64,000 bases of DNA from JBBEBE01 sp040882505 (GTDB lineage: Bacteria; Bacteroidota; Rhodothermia; Balneolales; Balneolaceae). Both the position numbers and the translations under genes were made by a program. The stretch is taken from positions 310,001 to 374,000 of the forward strand of contig JBBEBE010000005.1 in NCBI GenBank assembly GCA_040882505.1. Direction: 5' to 3'. The stretch's first letter is position 1; each line of letters opens with the position of its first letter. The notes under the pieces were generated by a model, which saw only the letters and a program-made list of their open reading frames with translations, did no database searches and was not told where the DNA came from. This document shows, piece by piece, positions 26,907 through 36,814 of this stretch.

Positions 26907-29045
26907 CTATTCAGAAACGTTGGAAACAGGACTTTCAAGTAATGCGCTACTTGATCCTTTCGAATCTGATTTTTCAAATGTTAAGATGAAATGCGTCCTT
27001 TCGTCGGAAGATTCATAACGACAGTCGGCTGCGATCTGTTCAGACAAGATTTCGATCAGTTTCAATCCCAGGGAACCTGTCTTTATGGAGATTCCGAAAT
27101 CCGGCGGAAGTCCTTTTCCGTTATCCGTAATCTGTATCTTGATTGTGCGTTCATGCTCTGTCATGTTCACGTGAAGCATACCCTCCGAGTCATGGTCAAA
27201 AGCGTGTTTGAAAATATTGGTGACCACCTCGTTCAGAATGAGTGAGACGGGGATCGCTTGATTGATATTCAAGCTCACTTTCTGGAGGTCGAAGGTAACT
27301 TCCAGGTCAATACCCGGACGAAATGTTTCTGCAATATCGCTGATCAGTTTCCTGATGTTTTGATCGATTTCCAGTCTTGAAAAGCTGTTTGAGTGATACA
27401 GCAATTCATGAATGGAACCGATGGTCTTGATTCGGCGAACACTGTCTTCGAGTGTCAACTGAAGTGTTTTGTCCGGAGTATCGTAGGCCTGAATCTGTAA
27501 CATGCTTGAAACCACGGCCAGATTGTTCTTTACACGATGATGAATTTCCGTGAGCAACGTCTCTTTCTCTTTGAGTGACTGCCTAAGATCTGCCTCCTGG
27601 TTTTTCTGGTTGGTGGTATCCTTGAAGTAGACCGAGATGCCCTCTTCTGAAGGGTATGCACTGATATCGTACCATCGCTCCAAGGGTTCGTAATAATCTT
27701 CGAATTCGATCGAGACTCCCCGGTCCATGACACGGTGATAGTTGATGTAGGAGGGAAGTTCCGTGGCATCATGGAACACCTCCCACAAGTTTTTGCCCAG
27801 AATATCCTCTTTCGGAGTTTCGAGCATCTGTTCAGCTGCGCTGTTCCAATAGGTCACGATCCAGTCGCGATTGACCGAGAAAAATCCGTCGCCGATACTC
27901 TCCAAAATGCGTTGACGCTCTTGAAGAGCATCATGTACCGCTGACTGAGCCTGTTTTCGATCATGGATGTCTTGAAAGATTCCATAAATACTCCGGCAGA
28001 TTCCATCGACGAATACAGGCTCGCCCTTTGATCGGACCCACCGTTCATTCCCTTTGGCTGTAACAATTTGAAGCTCTTCATCCCAGGGTATGCCCTCATT
28101 TACCGCCCTTTCAACAACGTCCTGAATGATCGTTCGAGACACACCCTCTTTATAAAATCCAATTCCGGATTCCAGGTCAGGTACAAAATCGGTATCGACC
28201 TCATGAATCTCAGTTGTGATTGAAGACCAATAGAGCTGTCCATTTTGCAGGTTCAATTCCCACACGCCAATTCGTGCCAGGCTGTATGCCTGATCCAGTA
28301 GACGTTCAAGTTCACGTTTATCAGTAACATCCCGAAAAATCATGCTGGTCCGATGTTCACCCTGCAAGTTGGTGAAGACAGATGTGCTCATTTCTACGGG
28401 AATCTTCTGCCCGGAACTGTGCAAGAAGGTCAACTCTCCAGAAAATGTACCCGACTGTCTGCGTCTCTCAAGGGCTTCCTGCAGCTTGGAATCCTGGAAC
28501 ACGATGCCGTCCCGACCCAATTCAATGATTCGTTCCTCCGACATTCCCAATAGTTGGCAGGCGGCTCTGTTGGCTTTGAATATTTGACCGTCCGGGCTGG
28601 TCAGCATGATGCCGTCCAAACTGTTTTCCAGGAGCATTTGCAGCTCCTGTCGGTCTTTGATGTTGTCGGTTACATTTTGAACAGAGACCAATTTGTACTC
28701 ATTGGCGTCAAGATGAACAGGGTGAGAGAAGACGCGTACGTAGAGAAGGTCACCGTCCTTTTTCTTATGAATCCATATCCCTGCATCACTGAAGGAGTTG
28801 ATACGTTTTGATACTTCTTTTTCGAGTTTGTGAATCTCGCTTGCAGGGCGCAGATCCGCAATGGTCAGAGTGAGGAATTCCTTTTCAGAGTACCCATAGA
28901 GGGAGCAAGCCGACTCATTGACATGCTTGATGGACAGATCCGATGGGTCATAGATCCACATCGGATTCGGATTTTCCAGAAACAAGTGGTCTGCTTTCAT
29001 GTATGTGTATTGGACGACTTCCCCTTCTTTGTGAGAACATCCCAT
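26907..29045 (-). CDS. Multi-PAS sensor histidine kinase (HisKA_2 type)
   Basis: A 712-aa soluble kinase. Several PAS domains can be read: about residues 18-125 (MWIYDPSDLSIKHVNESA), 130-245 (ENSLDGIMLTSPDGQIFKAN), 250-375 and 380-485 (ILESIGDGFFSVNRDWIVTY). HisKA_2 follows with the phosphoacceptor in EIHHRVKNNL (His502), then HATPase_c (NEVVTNIFKHAF, ITDNGKGLPPDFG). The kinase core is clearly related to that at 17049-19223. No partner response regulator is near. The gene is monocistronic, 197 bp upstream of the metal operon on the same strand. An ATG at 29000 is an alternative start. Confidence 0.9.
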   Translation of the reverse strand: MGCSHKEGEVVQYTYMKADHLFLENPNPMWIYDPSDLSIKHVNESACSLYGYSEKEFLTLTIADLRPASEIHKLEKEVSKRINSFSDAGIWIHKKKDGDLLYVRVFSHPVHLDANEYKLVSVQNVTDNIKDRQELQMLLENSLDGIMLTSPDGQIFKANRAACQLLGMSEERIIELGRDGIVFQDSKLQEALERRRQSGTFSGELTFLHSSGQKIPVEMSTSVFTNLQGEHRTSMIFRDVTDKRELERLLDQAYSLARIGVWELNLQNGQLYWSSITTEIHEVDTDFVPDLESGIGFYKEGVSRTIIQDVVERAVNEGIPWDEELQIVTAKGNERWVRSKGEPVFVDGICRSIYGIFQDIHDRKQAQSAVHDALQERQRILESIGDGFFSVNRDWIVTYWNSAAEQMLETPKEDILGKNLWEVFHDATELPSYINYHRVMDRGVSIEFEDYYEPLERWYDISAYPSEEGISVYFKDTTNQKNQEADLRQSLKEKETLLTEIHHRVKNNLAVVSSMLQIQAYDTPDKTLQLTLEDSVRRIKTIGSIHELLYHSNSFSRLEIDQNIRKLISDIAETFRPGIDLEVTFDLQKVSLNINQAIPVSLILNEVVTNIFKHAFDHDSEGMLHVNMTEHERTIKIQITDNGKGLPPDFGISIKTGSLGLKLIEILSEQIAADCRYESSDERTHFILTFEKSDSKGSSSALLESPVSNVSE

Positions 29046-29164
29046 AATCTCGTTTGGGAATCGATTAGAATATCTTAGGGAAGCTGCTCAATTCGTAAAA
29101 ATATTCAGAGTTGAACCCACAAAAAAAGCCACCGCCTCGAGATCGAAACGGTGGCTTTGGTCTG

Positions 29165-29238
29165 TACGCCCGTAGGGATTCGAACCCCAAACCTTCTGGT
29201 CCGAAGCCAGATGCTCTATCCAGTTGAGCTACGGGCGC
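29165..29238 (-). tRNA. tRNA-Arg (anticodon TCG)
   Basis: A cloverleaf on the minus strand: acceptor GCGCCCG pairing with CGGGCGT (one G-U), a D arm with AGCTCAACTGGATAGAGC, anticodon stem TCTGG/CCAGA around loop CTTCGGA giving anticodon TCG, and a T arm with GGTTCGAATCC. The 3' CCA is not encoded. It lies between the second histidine kinase and the NfeD gene. Confidence 0.93.
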
Positions 29239-29492
29239 AAGAGCGAAGCACAATATACGATGCTTTCCGGGGTCAAGGAAAGGGCGATTTTGATTTTTCT
29301 TCGAGACGGGAAGATTCGGCTGTCCGGCAGCGGTTCAGCCCGAAGAGCGGTCTGTGGATCGCTCGAAAGATTGTATATTGCACCGTGTGGTCTTTTTACG
29401 ACCTTCCATCCGGGGGTTTCCGGAGTCGGGGAACGGATCGAAAGAGTGTACGGGTTGGGATCAAACGAGCAGTCATCCAACGGAGAGTTCAA

Positions 29493-30839
29493 ATGAGTCA
29501 AGAGATTCGATGGTTCGCGGCAGTAGGGCTTCTTCTGGTTGTCGGGTGGTTCGTTCCACTGGCAGCACAACCGGGCGGGAATTCCGCCGGGTCAGGTGAA
29601 GAGGGCATTTCGACTGCAGGAGAGGTTGGCGGGATCAGTGTGATGAGGGTGACCGGAACGATCGGACCCACGACGACCAACTACTTGAACCGCTCGCTCG
29701 ATGTGGCTCGAAGTCGTGGGGATCAGCTGCTCATCATGGAGATGGATACACCCGGGGGTCTGTTGACGTCGACCCAGGAGATTGTGCAGGTGATGCTCGC
29801 ATCCGAACTGCCGATTGTCGTGTACGTTTCACCGGAAGGGGCGAGTGCCGGAAGCGCCGGGGCATTTATTACGCTCGCATCCCATGTGGCCGCCATGGCT
29901 CCTGCAACAACTATCGGCGCGGCTTCGCCGGTATCGATGGGTGGGGGAGAGGTCGACAGCGTCGCGCAGAAAAAACTGTTCAAGTTTTCCGAGAGCTACA
30001 TTCAGAGTATTGCCGACGAGCGGGGGCGCAACGCAGAGTGGGCACGAGCAGCTGTGCGGGATGGAATAGCGGCCACCAGCCAGGAGGCACTGGAACTGGG
30101 CGTCATTGATTTGATTGCTCCCGACATGGACGCCCTTCTCGATTCGTTGGACGGTCAGACATTGGAAGGAGAGGTCATTCAGACAGCGGGTGCAAAAATC
30201 CAGCGGATCGAGCCCAATCTGGCCGAGAACTTTTTCAGTTTTATTCTTCGGCCGGAGGTGATGCTCATATTGACCATGATCTCCATCTATGGCATTCTGG
30301 GAGAGGTGACAAACCCCGGAGCAATTGTTCCGGGAGTCGCTGGTGTGATCGCCCTGATTTTGTTACTCTATGGTGTGGCCGCCATGCCCATTAATGTCGC
30401 CGGTTTTCTGTTGATGGGAGTGGCTATCGCCCTCTTTGTGCTGGAAGCATTCACCCCGACATTCGGGGTACTATTGACGGGAGGAGCGGTCTCGTTCTTT
30501 CTGGGAGCGCTCATGCTCTTTCAGGATCTACCACAGGAGATGCAATTGTCCTACTACTGGCTCATACCCGCCACCCTGATGACCGTCCTCTTTTTTTCCT
30601 GGATTGTTACCAGTGGAATCAAGGCGCAAATGAATGAACCCCGCAGTGGTCTGGAGTCTCTGGTCGGCAAAGAGGTGAAAGTGATTGACGGAACCGGACC
30701 GGCCGGTGGGCGGGTACTGGTCGCCGGTGAGTACTGGAATGCCCTGTCAAAAGAGGAGATTCCCGAGGGTGCTCAAGCACGAATCGTTTCATTTGAAGGT
30801 TTGACAGTGACGGTCGAACCGGTTTCTACCAACGTCTAA
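29493..30839 (+). CDS. NfeD1b-type membrane serine protease (ClpP-class)
   Basis: A 448-aa membrane protein. After the signal ([19 protein letters not shown]) comes a ClpP/SppA-like protease domain: [13 protein letters not shown], then the nucleophile region [14 protein letters not shown] and a candidate catalytic Lys in VAQKKLFKF. Four or more transmembrane segments and a C-terminal OB-fold NfeD domain ([21 protein letters not shown]) follow. Relatives cleave the hydrophobic C-terminus of stomatin partners, and a slipin gene follows after 22 bp. The ATG at 29493 has GGAGAG 5 nt upstream; a much earlier in-frame start would run through the tRNA gene and is rejected. Confidence 0.9.
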   Translation: MSQEIRWFAAVGLLLVVGWFVPLAAQPGGNSAGSGEEGISTAGEVGGISVMRVTGTIGPTTTNYLNRSLDVARSRGDQLLIMEMDTPGGLLTSTQEIVQVMLASELPIVVYVSPEGASAGSAGAFITLASHVAAMAPATTIGAASPVSMGGGEVDSVAQKKLFKFSESYIQSIADERGRNAEWARAAVRDGIAATSQEALELGVIDLIAPDMDALLDSLDGQTLEGEVIQTAGAKIQRIEPNLAENFFSFILRPEVMLILTMISIYGILGEVTNPGAIVPGVAGVIALILLLYGVAAMPINVAGFLLMGVAIALFVLEAFTPTFGVLLTGGAVSFFLGALMLFQDLPQEMQLSYYWLIPATLMTVLFFSWIVTSGIKAQMNEPRSGLESLVGKEVKVIDGTGPAGGRVLVAGEYWNALSKEEIPEGAQARIVSFEGLTVTVEPVSTNV

Positions 30840-30861
30840 TCCGAACAACAAGAGGAGTCTT

Positions 30862-31740
30862 ATGAGTGATGCAGGTGCACTGACCAATATGATGATATGG
30901 GTGGTTACCCTATTTGTCTTTCTGTCGATCTTTCTTCCACAGATGTTCAAGATCCTCCGGGAGTATGAACGAGGGGTGGTCTTCCGTCTCGGAAAGTTTC
31001 ACATGACCAAAGGGCCGGGGTTGATCATCCTGATTCCCTTCATCGACAAGATCGAACGGGTCGACCTCCGCGTATTGACGATCAATGTGGATCGCCAGGA
31101 AGCGATTACCAAGGACAACGTGACGGTTCAAGTCGACGCGATCACGTTTTTTCGTGTTGTCGATGCAGAAAAAGCCGTCATTCAGGTAGAACGATATATT
31201 GCGGCAACCTCCATGCTGGCACAGACGACGCTCCGTAGTATCGTTGGCCAGGTGGAGCTGGATGAATTGCTGGCCGAGCGGGATGCGATCAACAAGAAAA
31301 TTCAAACCACCATCGATACCCATACGGATCCATGGGGAATCAAAGTGGTATCGGTCGAGGTTCGGGATGTGATTTTGCCCGAGAGCATGAAGCGCGCCAT
31401 GGCACGGCAAGCCGAGACCGAGCGGGACCGGCGTGCCAAGATTATCAGCGCCGAAGGAGAGTTCCAGGCCGCGACCAAATTGGTCGAAGCCGGAAAAATG
31501 ATCGAGAAGACACCGACTGCGCTTCAACTTCGGTACTTGCAGACGATGAACGAGATCAGCGAAGAGAATGCGACGTTCGCATTTATTCCGTTTCCGATCG
31601 ACCTGTTGAGCCCGTTTGTCGGCAAAGCTGGCGGAGGAAATCCTGCCGAATGGGTGAAGTCGGCCGCCGAAGCGATCGGAAGTGCGACGGAAACTTCGAA
31701 GAAGGGATCCAAAGCGAAGAAAGGTTCAGACGACGAGTAG
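30862..31740 (+). CDS. Slipin/stomatin-like SPFH membrane protein
   Basis: A 292-aa protein with one N-terminal transmembrane segment and an SPFH domain: [70 protein letters not shown], then [26 protein letters not shown]. It should oligomerise in the inner membrane as a quality-control scaffold with the NfeD protease encoded just upstream. A lysine-rich tail and a rho-independent terminator follow. Confidence 0.93.
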   Translation: MSDAGALTNMMIWVVTLFVFLSIFLPQMFKILREYERGVVFRLGKFHMTKGPGLIILIPFIDKIERVDLRVLTINVDRQEAITKDNVTVQVDAITFFRVVDAEKAVIQVERYIAATSMLAQTTLRSIVGQVELDELLAERDAINKKIQTTIDTHTDPWGIKVVSVEVRDVILPESMKRAMARQAETERDRRAKIISAEGEFQAATKLVEAGKMIEKTPTALQLRYLQTMNEISEENATFAFIPFPIDLLSPFVGKAGGGNPAEWVKSAAEAIGSATETSKKGSKAKKGSDDE

Positions 31741-31763
31741 TCCGTCACTGTACAAAGATACAG

Positions 31764-31797
31764 AAAAAGCCGCCTCGGGTTCGGGGCGGCTTTTTTT
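31764..31797 (+). terminator. Rho-independent terminator after slipin gene
   Basis: The GC-rich stem AAAGCCGCCTCG / CGGGGCGGCTTT with a four-base loop is followed by a T run. It is 24 bp after the slipin stop codon. Confidence 0.9.
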
Positions 31798-31864
31798 ATG
31801 AAGCCGTCAAAAGGTTTCATCGAAATGCGGAGACCGGTTTATTGGTCGATACAGCCCGGAGGAT

Positions 31865-32626
31865 CTATTCGATCCCGGTATTAAATCGGTCGCGAAGTTC
31901 CTGGATGTAGATGCCAATCTCGTTTCGCAGTTCAAAGAGTCGACTGTGCAGACGATTGTAGAGAACCGGGTTCATATAAGGTGCGCTCTTCTGGATTTGG
32001 AGCAGTTGCAGAGCGGTATTGGCACAGTGAAGACCCCGTTTGTTGTAGGCGATGTTTCCACCCAGATAGTCCTGTTCGTAACCGAATGAGTAGCCACCGG
32101 CGATCTTTGCACTGATCTTCAGGATCTGTCCGATGAAATCGTGGTACGCCTTGTTGTGGTATGCAGGAGCTACGGATTCGGCCCACTTTAGCGTGTCGAC
32201 GGCCAGTTTCCTTGCCGTCCGGTAGATCTGCAGATTCTCCAGGGAGCCGTAGTTGGTGAAGGTGAACTCGTCACTGAGGAACTTCCACTCCTCTCCTTCG
32301 TCAAAATCATCATCGTCTTCGTCCAGGAGCGAAGGGTCCTCGAAAAGAAACAGGTCATCTTCATCCATCTCCTCGTCGTCCCAGTCATCGTCTTCTTCCG
32401 GGAAGTAGGCTTCGTCCAGAAGAAGTTCCTCTTCGATGAAGGCGTCTACGGCATCATCTTCGTCCAGATTTTCACGAAGAAGTGTGACCCACCTCGGTTC
32501 GACACCGGTCGGATCAGAGGTGATGAAGTTCCTGAGTTGTTCGCTTTTCTGTTCAATCTCTTCGAGATGAGCATCCCATTGGTCTTCATTCCAATAGAGC
32601 TCATCACCAAATCCGTCCAAGCTCAT
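31865..32626 (-). CDS. Uncharacterised protein with highly acidic central segment
   Basis: A 253-aa cytoplasmic protein with no signal or membrane segment. Residues about 55-115 are extremely acidic (runs such as EEDDDWDDEEMDEDD and LDEDDDDFDEGEEW). The C-terminal 130 residues are predicted helical (LQIYRTARKLAVDTLKWAES, then YNRLHSRLFELRNEIGIYI) and look like a helical bundle. I do not recognise the family. The ATG at 32626 has AAGG 10 nt upstream; an in-frame start at 32674 is possible. It is 115 bp downstream of the DivIVA-like gene on the same strand. Confidence 0.8.
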   Translation of the reverse strand: MSLDGFGDELYWNEDQWDAHLEEIEQKSEQLRNFITSDPTGVEPRWVTLLRENLDEDDAVDAFIEEELLLDEAYFPEEDDDWDDEEMDEDDLFLFEDPSLLDEDDDDFDEGEEWKFLSDEFTFTNYGSLENLQIYRTARKLAVDTLKWAESVAPAYHNKAYHDFIGQILKISAKIAGGYSFGYEQDYLGGNIAYNKRGLHCANTALQLLQIQKSAPYMNPVLYNRLHSRLFELRNEIGIYIQELRDRFNTGIE

Positions 32627-32741
32627 GAGTGATGTACCTTGCAGTTTGTTTGCAGGCCGGTATGCATTGCGCACGCTGCCTGTCGATTCAAAGATACGGA
32701 TTTTTCAGGGAAAAAAGAGAGGTCGGAGTAGAGGGTCCGGG

Positions 32742-33446
32742 TCAATCGATCTGGTCCAGAATGTTGTCCAGGGGATCGTCCTGCCCACTCTTCTTCGGCT
32801 TCTTTGGTGAGGATTCACTCGACGCATCCAGCGTCTCTTCGGGTGTGCTGTTCGACTCGGATACCTGCCTGTCATCCGGAGTCGGTGACGGGTCCCCGCC
32901 CGAAGCTTGTTTCTCCGGGTCGTCCGGAGCCTCCTCTTTCGGTGCATTCGACGTACGGACTCGTTGTTCGTTTGCAACCGGTGGTATCACAGCCTCCGTC
33001 TCGTCGGAGAATTGGTTCAGGGTTTCCTGTGCGTTCTGAAGATAGGAGCGGAAAGAGGCGATGAGCTCCTTCCGGCGATCCAACAGTCGGATCATGTCCT
33101 GTCGTACTTCTCGACGCTGATCATACGCCTCGCGAATAATCTCTTCGGCTTCCAACTCGGCTTTTTGAAGAATGTTCCGGGACTCCTGCCGTGCACCACT
33201 CAATTTTTGATCGGCCGAGTCCTTGGCGGTCTGCAGGGTTTCGTGCAGCGCCGATTCGACCCGTTCGTAATGTTTGAGTTTGTCTTTGAGGGCATCCAGC
33301 TGCTTTTCAAGTTCGCTCTGCAGGGTGACCATATGTTCCCACTCGTTGGAGACAAGTGTGAGGAACGCTTGTACTTCGGCAGAATCGTATCCACGGATCG
33401 CCTTGTCAAAGGTCTGTTGCTTGATTTCCAGAGCGGTCAATTTCAT
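32742..33446 (-). CDS. DivIVA-domain coiled-coil protein
   Basis: A 234-aa protein with the DivIVA N-terminus, MKLTALEIKQQTFDKAIRGYDSAEVQAFL, a long coiled coil to about residue 150 and a disordered, acidic, Pro/Ser/Glu-rich tail. DivIVA-like proteins sense membrane curvature or organise poles and septa; in Bacteroidota relatives the role is not established. It follows the YggS gene by 111 bp on the same strand, a neighbourhood also seen in cell-division regions of other phyla. Confidence 0.88.
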   Translation of the reverse strand: MKLTALEIKQQTFDKAIRGYDSAEVQAFLTLVSNEWEHMVTLQSELEKQLDALKDKLKHYERVESALHETLQTAKDSADQKLSGARQESRNILQKAELEAEEIIREAYDQRREVRQDMIRLLDRRKELIASFRSYLQNAQETLNQFSDETEAVIPPVANEQRVRTSNAPKEEAPDDPEKQASGGDPSPTPDDRQVSESNSTPEETLDASSESSPKKPKKSGQDDPLDNILDQID

Positions 33447-33557
33447 TGCAATCCTCGTCGGTTCATATCGGGCGGCTGCTTCCGGTCGGGTGGGTGGACG
33501 GGCCGAACCGGTTCACCCCGAATGTACAAAAAGTTTGGTACTTGGAAGAGCGCAAGC

Positions 33558-34247
33558 TCAGTCCTGTTCGCCGAAAATGGCCGATCCGATACGGACCATC
33601 GTGGCTCCCTCTTCGATCGCAATCTCCATGTCGTGGCTCATACCCATCGAGAGGTGATCCAGTTTGTTGGATCCACCTTTCATACGTTCATGCGCCTCGA
33701 GTGTTTCACGAAGAAGGACAAACTGGCGGCGGATTCGGTTCGTGTCATCGGTGTGGCTGGCCATCCCCATCAACCCGCGAACCCGCACATGATTCAGGTC
33801 GACCGTGTAGTCGAGCAGAGAGGCCAATTCGTCAGGTATGATCCCCTGCTTTTGATCTTCGTCACTGATGTTGATCTGGATCAGGGTCTGAATCACGCGA
33901 TCCTCTCGGGCTGCACGTTTCTCGATCTCTTTGAAGTACTTCTTTTTGTAGACCGAATGGATCCAGTCTACCCGTGGAACCATGTATTTGATCTTGTTCG
34001 TCTGAAGGGGTCCGATGAAGTGCCACTCCAGGGGGAGGTCGTCGAGTTCGTCCATTTTTGATTGAAGTTCTCGCGCACGGTTCTCCCCAAAACGAAACTG
34101 ACTGCATGCATGAGCTGCACGGATCGCTTCGACGGGTCGGGTTTTGCTGACGGCGATGAGTTGAACGTCTTCTTGGGATCGACCGGCGCGTTCACACGAC
34201 TGGAGGAGCGTCTCCCGGACGGTTTGGAGGGCATCACATATGGCCAT
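33558..34247 (-). CDS. yggS: YggS/PROSC-family pyridoxal phosphate homeostasis protein
   Basis: A 229-aa cytoplasmic PLP-binding protein with the alanine-racemase-like barrel. The PLP lysine is in LIAVSKTRPVEAI. Family motifs are RFGENRARELQSK, WHFIGPLQTNKIKYMV, LIQINISDEDQKQG, LMGMASHTDD and LSMGMSHDMEIAIEEGATMVRIGSAIFG. It buffers free PLP and shows no catalytic activity in known members. The ATG at 34247 gives the usual length; a TTG at 34307 would add 20 residues. Confidence 0.94.
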   Translation of the reverse strand: MAICDALQTVRETLLQSCERAGRSQEDVQLIAVSKTRPVEAIRAAHACSQFRFGENRARELQSKMDELDDLPLEWHFIGPLQTNKIKYMVPRVDWIHSVYKKKYFKEIEKRAAREDRVIQTLIQINISDEDQKQGIIPDELASLLDYTVDLNHVRVRGLMGMASHTDDTNRIRRQFVLLRETLEAHERMKGGSNKLDHLSMGMSHDMEIAIEEGATMVRIGSAIFGEQD

Positions 34248-34467
34248 GTCGGTCTGGAATCTTGTGTCTGATTGGAATTGAATTTCCTGGATCGTTCGTT
34301 TAATCAAACTTAAAAATTGGTTTTTGCAGATGCTAAATTAATTGTATTTTTGATGTCTGTGAAAGATCGAAAAATGGTTTTGATGCAATACCGTACAGGC
34401 AGGATCGGGCAGACGCCTCTGCAATACCGCCTTCCACACGAGCACATCCATCGGAGGGGGTAGGGGA

Positions 34468-35511
34468 GTGAAGACAACCGTCCGACATATCACCAACTTT
34501 ATGCAGCAATGGGCACCGCCCGGAGTAAAGATGGATTACGATAATGTCGGCCTCCTGGTCGGGGATCAGAAACATCCGGTCGAACGGGTTCTGGTCTGTC
34601 TCGACGTGACCGAAGCCGTGGTCCGTGAGGCGATAAAAAAGAAGTGCCAATTGATCGTCTCCCACCACCCGCTCATTTTCGAGCCCATCCGAAACATTAC
34701 GACCGACCAGGAACAGGGTCGAATCCTGTTCGAGCTCATCCGGAACGACATCGCTCTCTTTTCTGCTCATACAAATTTGGATGCCGCACTTGACGGTGTT
34801 TCGTTTGTGTTGGCCAACAGCCTTGGGTTGGATCATCTCCGGTTTCTCAAGCATACGCACACCGGAAGCAAAAAATTTACGTTGACGACCCGGTTGGAAG
34901 ATGCCGATGCGGTGCTGAAACTACTCAACTACTACTCGGCCGAAGAGGCCCACTATTTTCCGGTGAGTAGTCGAAAAGATGGATTCCGCTGTTTTGAAGC
35001 GGTGATCGACGCTCACAACCTGGAGGAGCTGCAACATGCTCTGGAACGCGAGGGTGTTCTCAAACAAGGCTCGTTTCAGGTGGTAGATATGGCGAGCCCG
35101 TCCAATAATTTCGGTATGGGTGTGATGGGCACGTATCCTGAAGAGGGGATCTCCCGGGAAGAGTTTCTGCACCTGGTATGCAAGGCACTCGATGTGCCGG
35201 CCATTCGCTATTCCGGGCGTGCAGACCGGATTCGGAATGTGGCCGTGTGTGGAGGAGCCGGCTCCTCGCTTCGATCTGCAGCAATGGCGGCCGGGGCAGA
35301 CGCATTCGTGACAGCAGATGTTCGCTACCACGACTATTTCTCGGAGTCGGATTCATTTTTGCTTCTCGATGTCGGTCATTACGAGAGTGAATTTCCTGTG
35401 GTTGAGGCGATTCGAAAGGAATTAAGTGAAGGATTTGAACAGATAGAGGTGATGGCGACCGACGTGGTAACGAATCCGGTCCGCATCTATTCACCAGAAC
35501 AGCCGAACTGA
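34468..35511 (+). CDS. Nif3-like dinuclear metal centre protein
   Basis: A 347-aa NIF3/GTP-cyclohydrolase-I-type-2 family protein. Metal-binding residues sit in IVSHHPLIF, LFSAHTNLD and DVGHYESEF; DYDNVGLLVGD is the conserved N-terminal motif. A middle insertion (about residues 125-225) matches the PII-like insert of longer family members. It starts at GTG 34468 after a GGAGGGGG site. Members form toroidal hexamers; function is disputed. The coiled-coil zinc-ribbon-family protein follows after 22 bp, the usual pairing in many phyla. Confidence 0.92.
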   Translation: MKTTVRHITNFMQQWAPPGVKMDYDNVGLLVGDQKHPVERVLVCLDVTEAVVREAIKKKCQLIVSHHPLIFEPIRNITTDQEQGRILFELIRNDIALFSAHTNLDAALDGVSFVLANSLGLDHLRFLKHTHTGSKKFTLTTRLEDADAVLKLLNYYSAEEAHYFPVSSRKDGFRCFEAVIDAHNLEELQHALEREGVLKQGSFQVVDMASPSNNFGMGVMGTYPEEGISREEFLHLVCKALDVPAIRYSGRADRIRNVAVCGGAGSSLRSAAMAAGADAFVTADVRYHDYFSESDSFLLLDVGHYESEFPVVEAIRKELSEGFEQIEVMATDVVTNPVRIYSPEQPN

Positions 35512-35533
35512 ACCCAACAAGACGAAACAATCC

Positions 35534-36268
35534 ATGGAAGAAGTACTCCAAAAACTGGCCAATCTTCAGTATATCGACAGCCGAATTGATGAACTGAAAC
35601 AGCTGCGGGGCGATCTCCCTGAAGAAGTTCTCGATATCGAGACCGATATCACCCGGTACGAAGTCCGACTGGAACAACTCGAGCAAGAGACAAAAGATCT
35701 GGAGGCAGAGAAGTCCGCAAAAGAGCTGGAGATCAAAACGTCGCTCGAGAAAATCGGCAAGTATGAAGATCAGCAACTCGAAGTACGAAACAATCGGGAA
35801 TATGATGCGCTGACCAAGGAGATCGAAGCTCAAAAACAGCTGGTAGAGGAGTTTCGCCGTCGTATCGAAGAGATTGAGAAACGGCAGGAAGAGATGGTTC
35901 CGGAGCTCGAGACCACCGAGAAGCGTCTCGAAGAGGTTCGCGAGATCCACAAAGAGAAGAAAGAGAATCTGGAAAGTGTCGTCGAGTCGACGCAGAGTGA
36001 AGAGGACAAACTTCTCGGAATCCGGGAAAAGCTGATGGACGAACTCGACAAACGATACAAACGAAGCTACGAACGGCTTCGGGACGGGCTCGCCAACGGG
36101 ATCGCTGTTGTTGCCATGGAGAAAGGAGCCGCCCTTGGAATGGCCCTTCCCCCGCAGGTGCAGGTCGAGGTTCGACGGAAAAACAAGATTATTATTGACG
36201 AGAGCAGCGGCCGGATCGTGGTCGACCCTTCGTTTTTCAAGCAGGCCAAAGAGGAGTTGAAAGTCTGA
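35534..36268 (+). CDS. Zinc-ribbon-family coiled-coil protein lacking its four cysteines
   Basis: A 244-aa protein: a long coiled coil over residues 1-185, then a C-terminal domain with family C4-type zinc-ribbon features (AVVAMEKGAALGMALPPQ, residues 191-208, and IIIDESSGRIVV, residues 219-230). In the family the first segment normally carries CxxC before the PPQ and the second a CxxC before GR. Here the positions read Ala200, Met203, Asp222 and Ser225, so zinc binding is lost while the surrounding fold motif is kept. It follows the Nif3 gene by 22 bp. The protein contains no Cys at all. Confidence 0.87.
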   Translation: MEEVLQKLANLQYIDSRIDELKQLRGDLPEEVLDIETDITRYEVRLEQLEQETKDLEAEKSAKELEIKTSLEKIGKYEDQQLEVRNNREYDALTKEIEAQKQLVEEFRRRIEEIEKRQEEMVPELETTEKRLEEVREIHKEKKENLESVVESTQSEEDKLLGIREKLMDELDKRYKRSYERLRDGLANGIAVVAMEKGAALGMALPPQVQVEVRRKNKIIIDESSGRIVVDPSFFKQAKEELKV

Positions 36269-36328
36269 CAACCGACTCCGGCCACGCACCCTGGCGGAAC
36301 CATTCTTCCCGACGCCGGGTTTCATGAT

Positions 36329-36728
<400 letters not shown>

Positions 36729-36814
36729 CCTATTTCCGTATGTTGGGCAATACGATCGGCAGTCGATCGTTGGACCAACGGATACACAATTTCCAACCAA
36801 TCAGATGAGTTTTT

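Noticed and set aside
29151..29492. N-terminal extension of the NfeD gene to an earlier in-frame ATG
   Set aside because: The extension runs antisense through the tRNA-Arg gene; the ATG at 29493 has a ribosome binding site and a signal peptide right after it.
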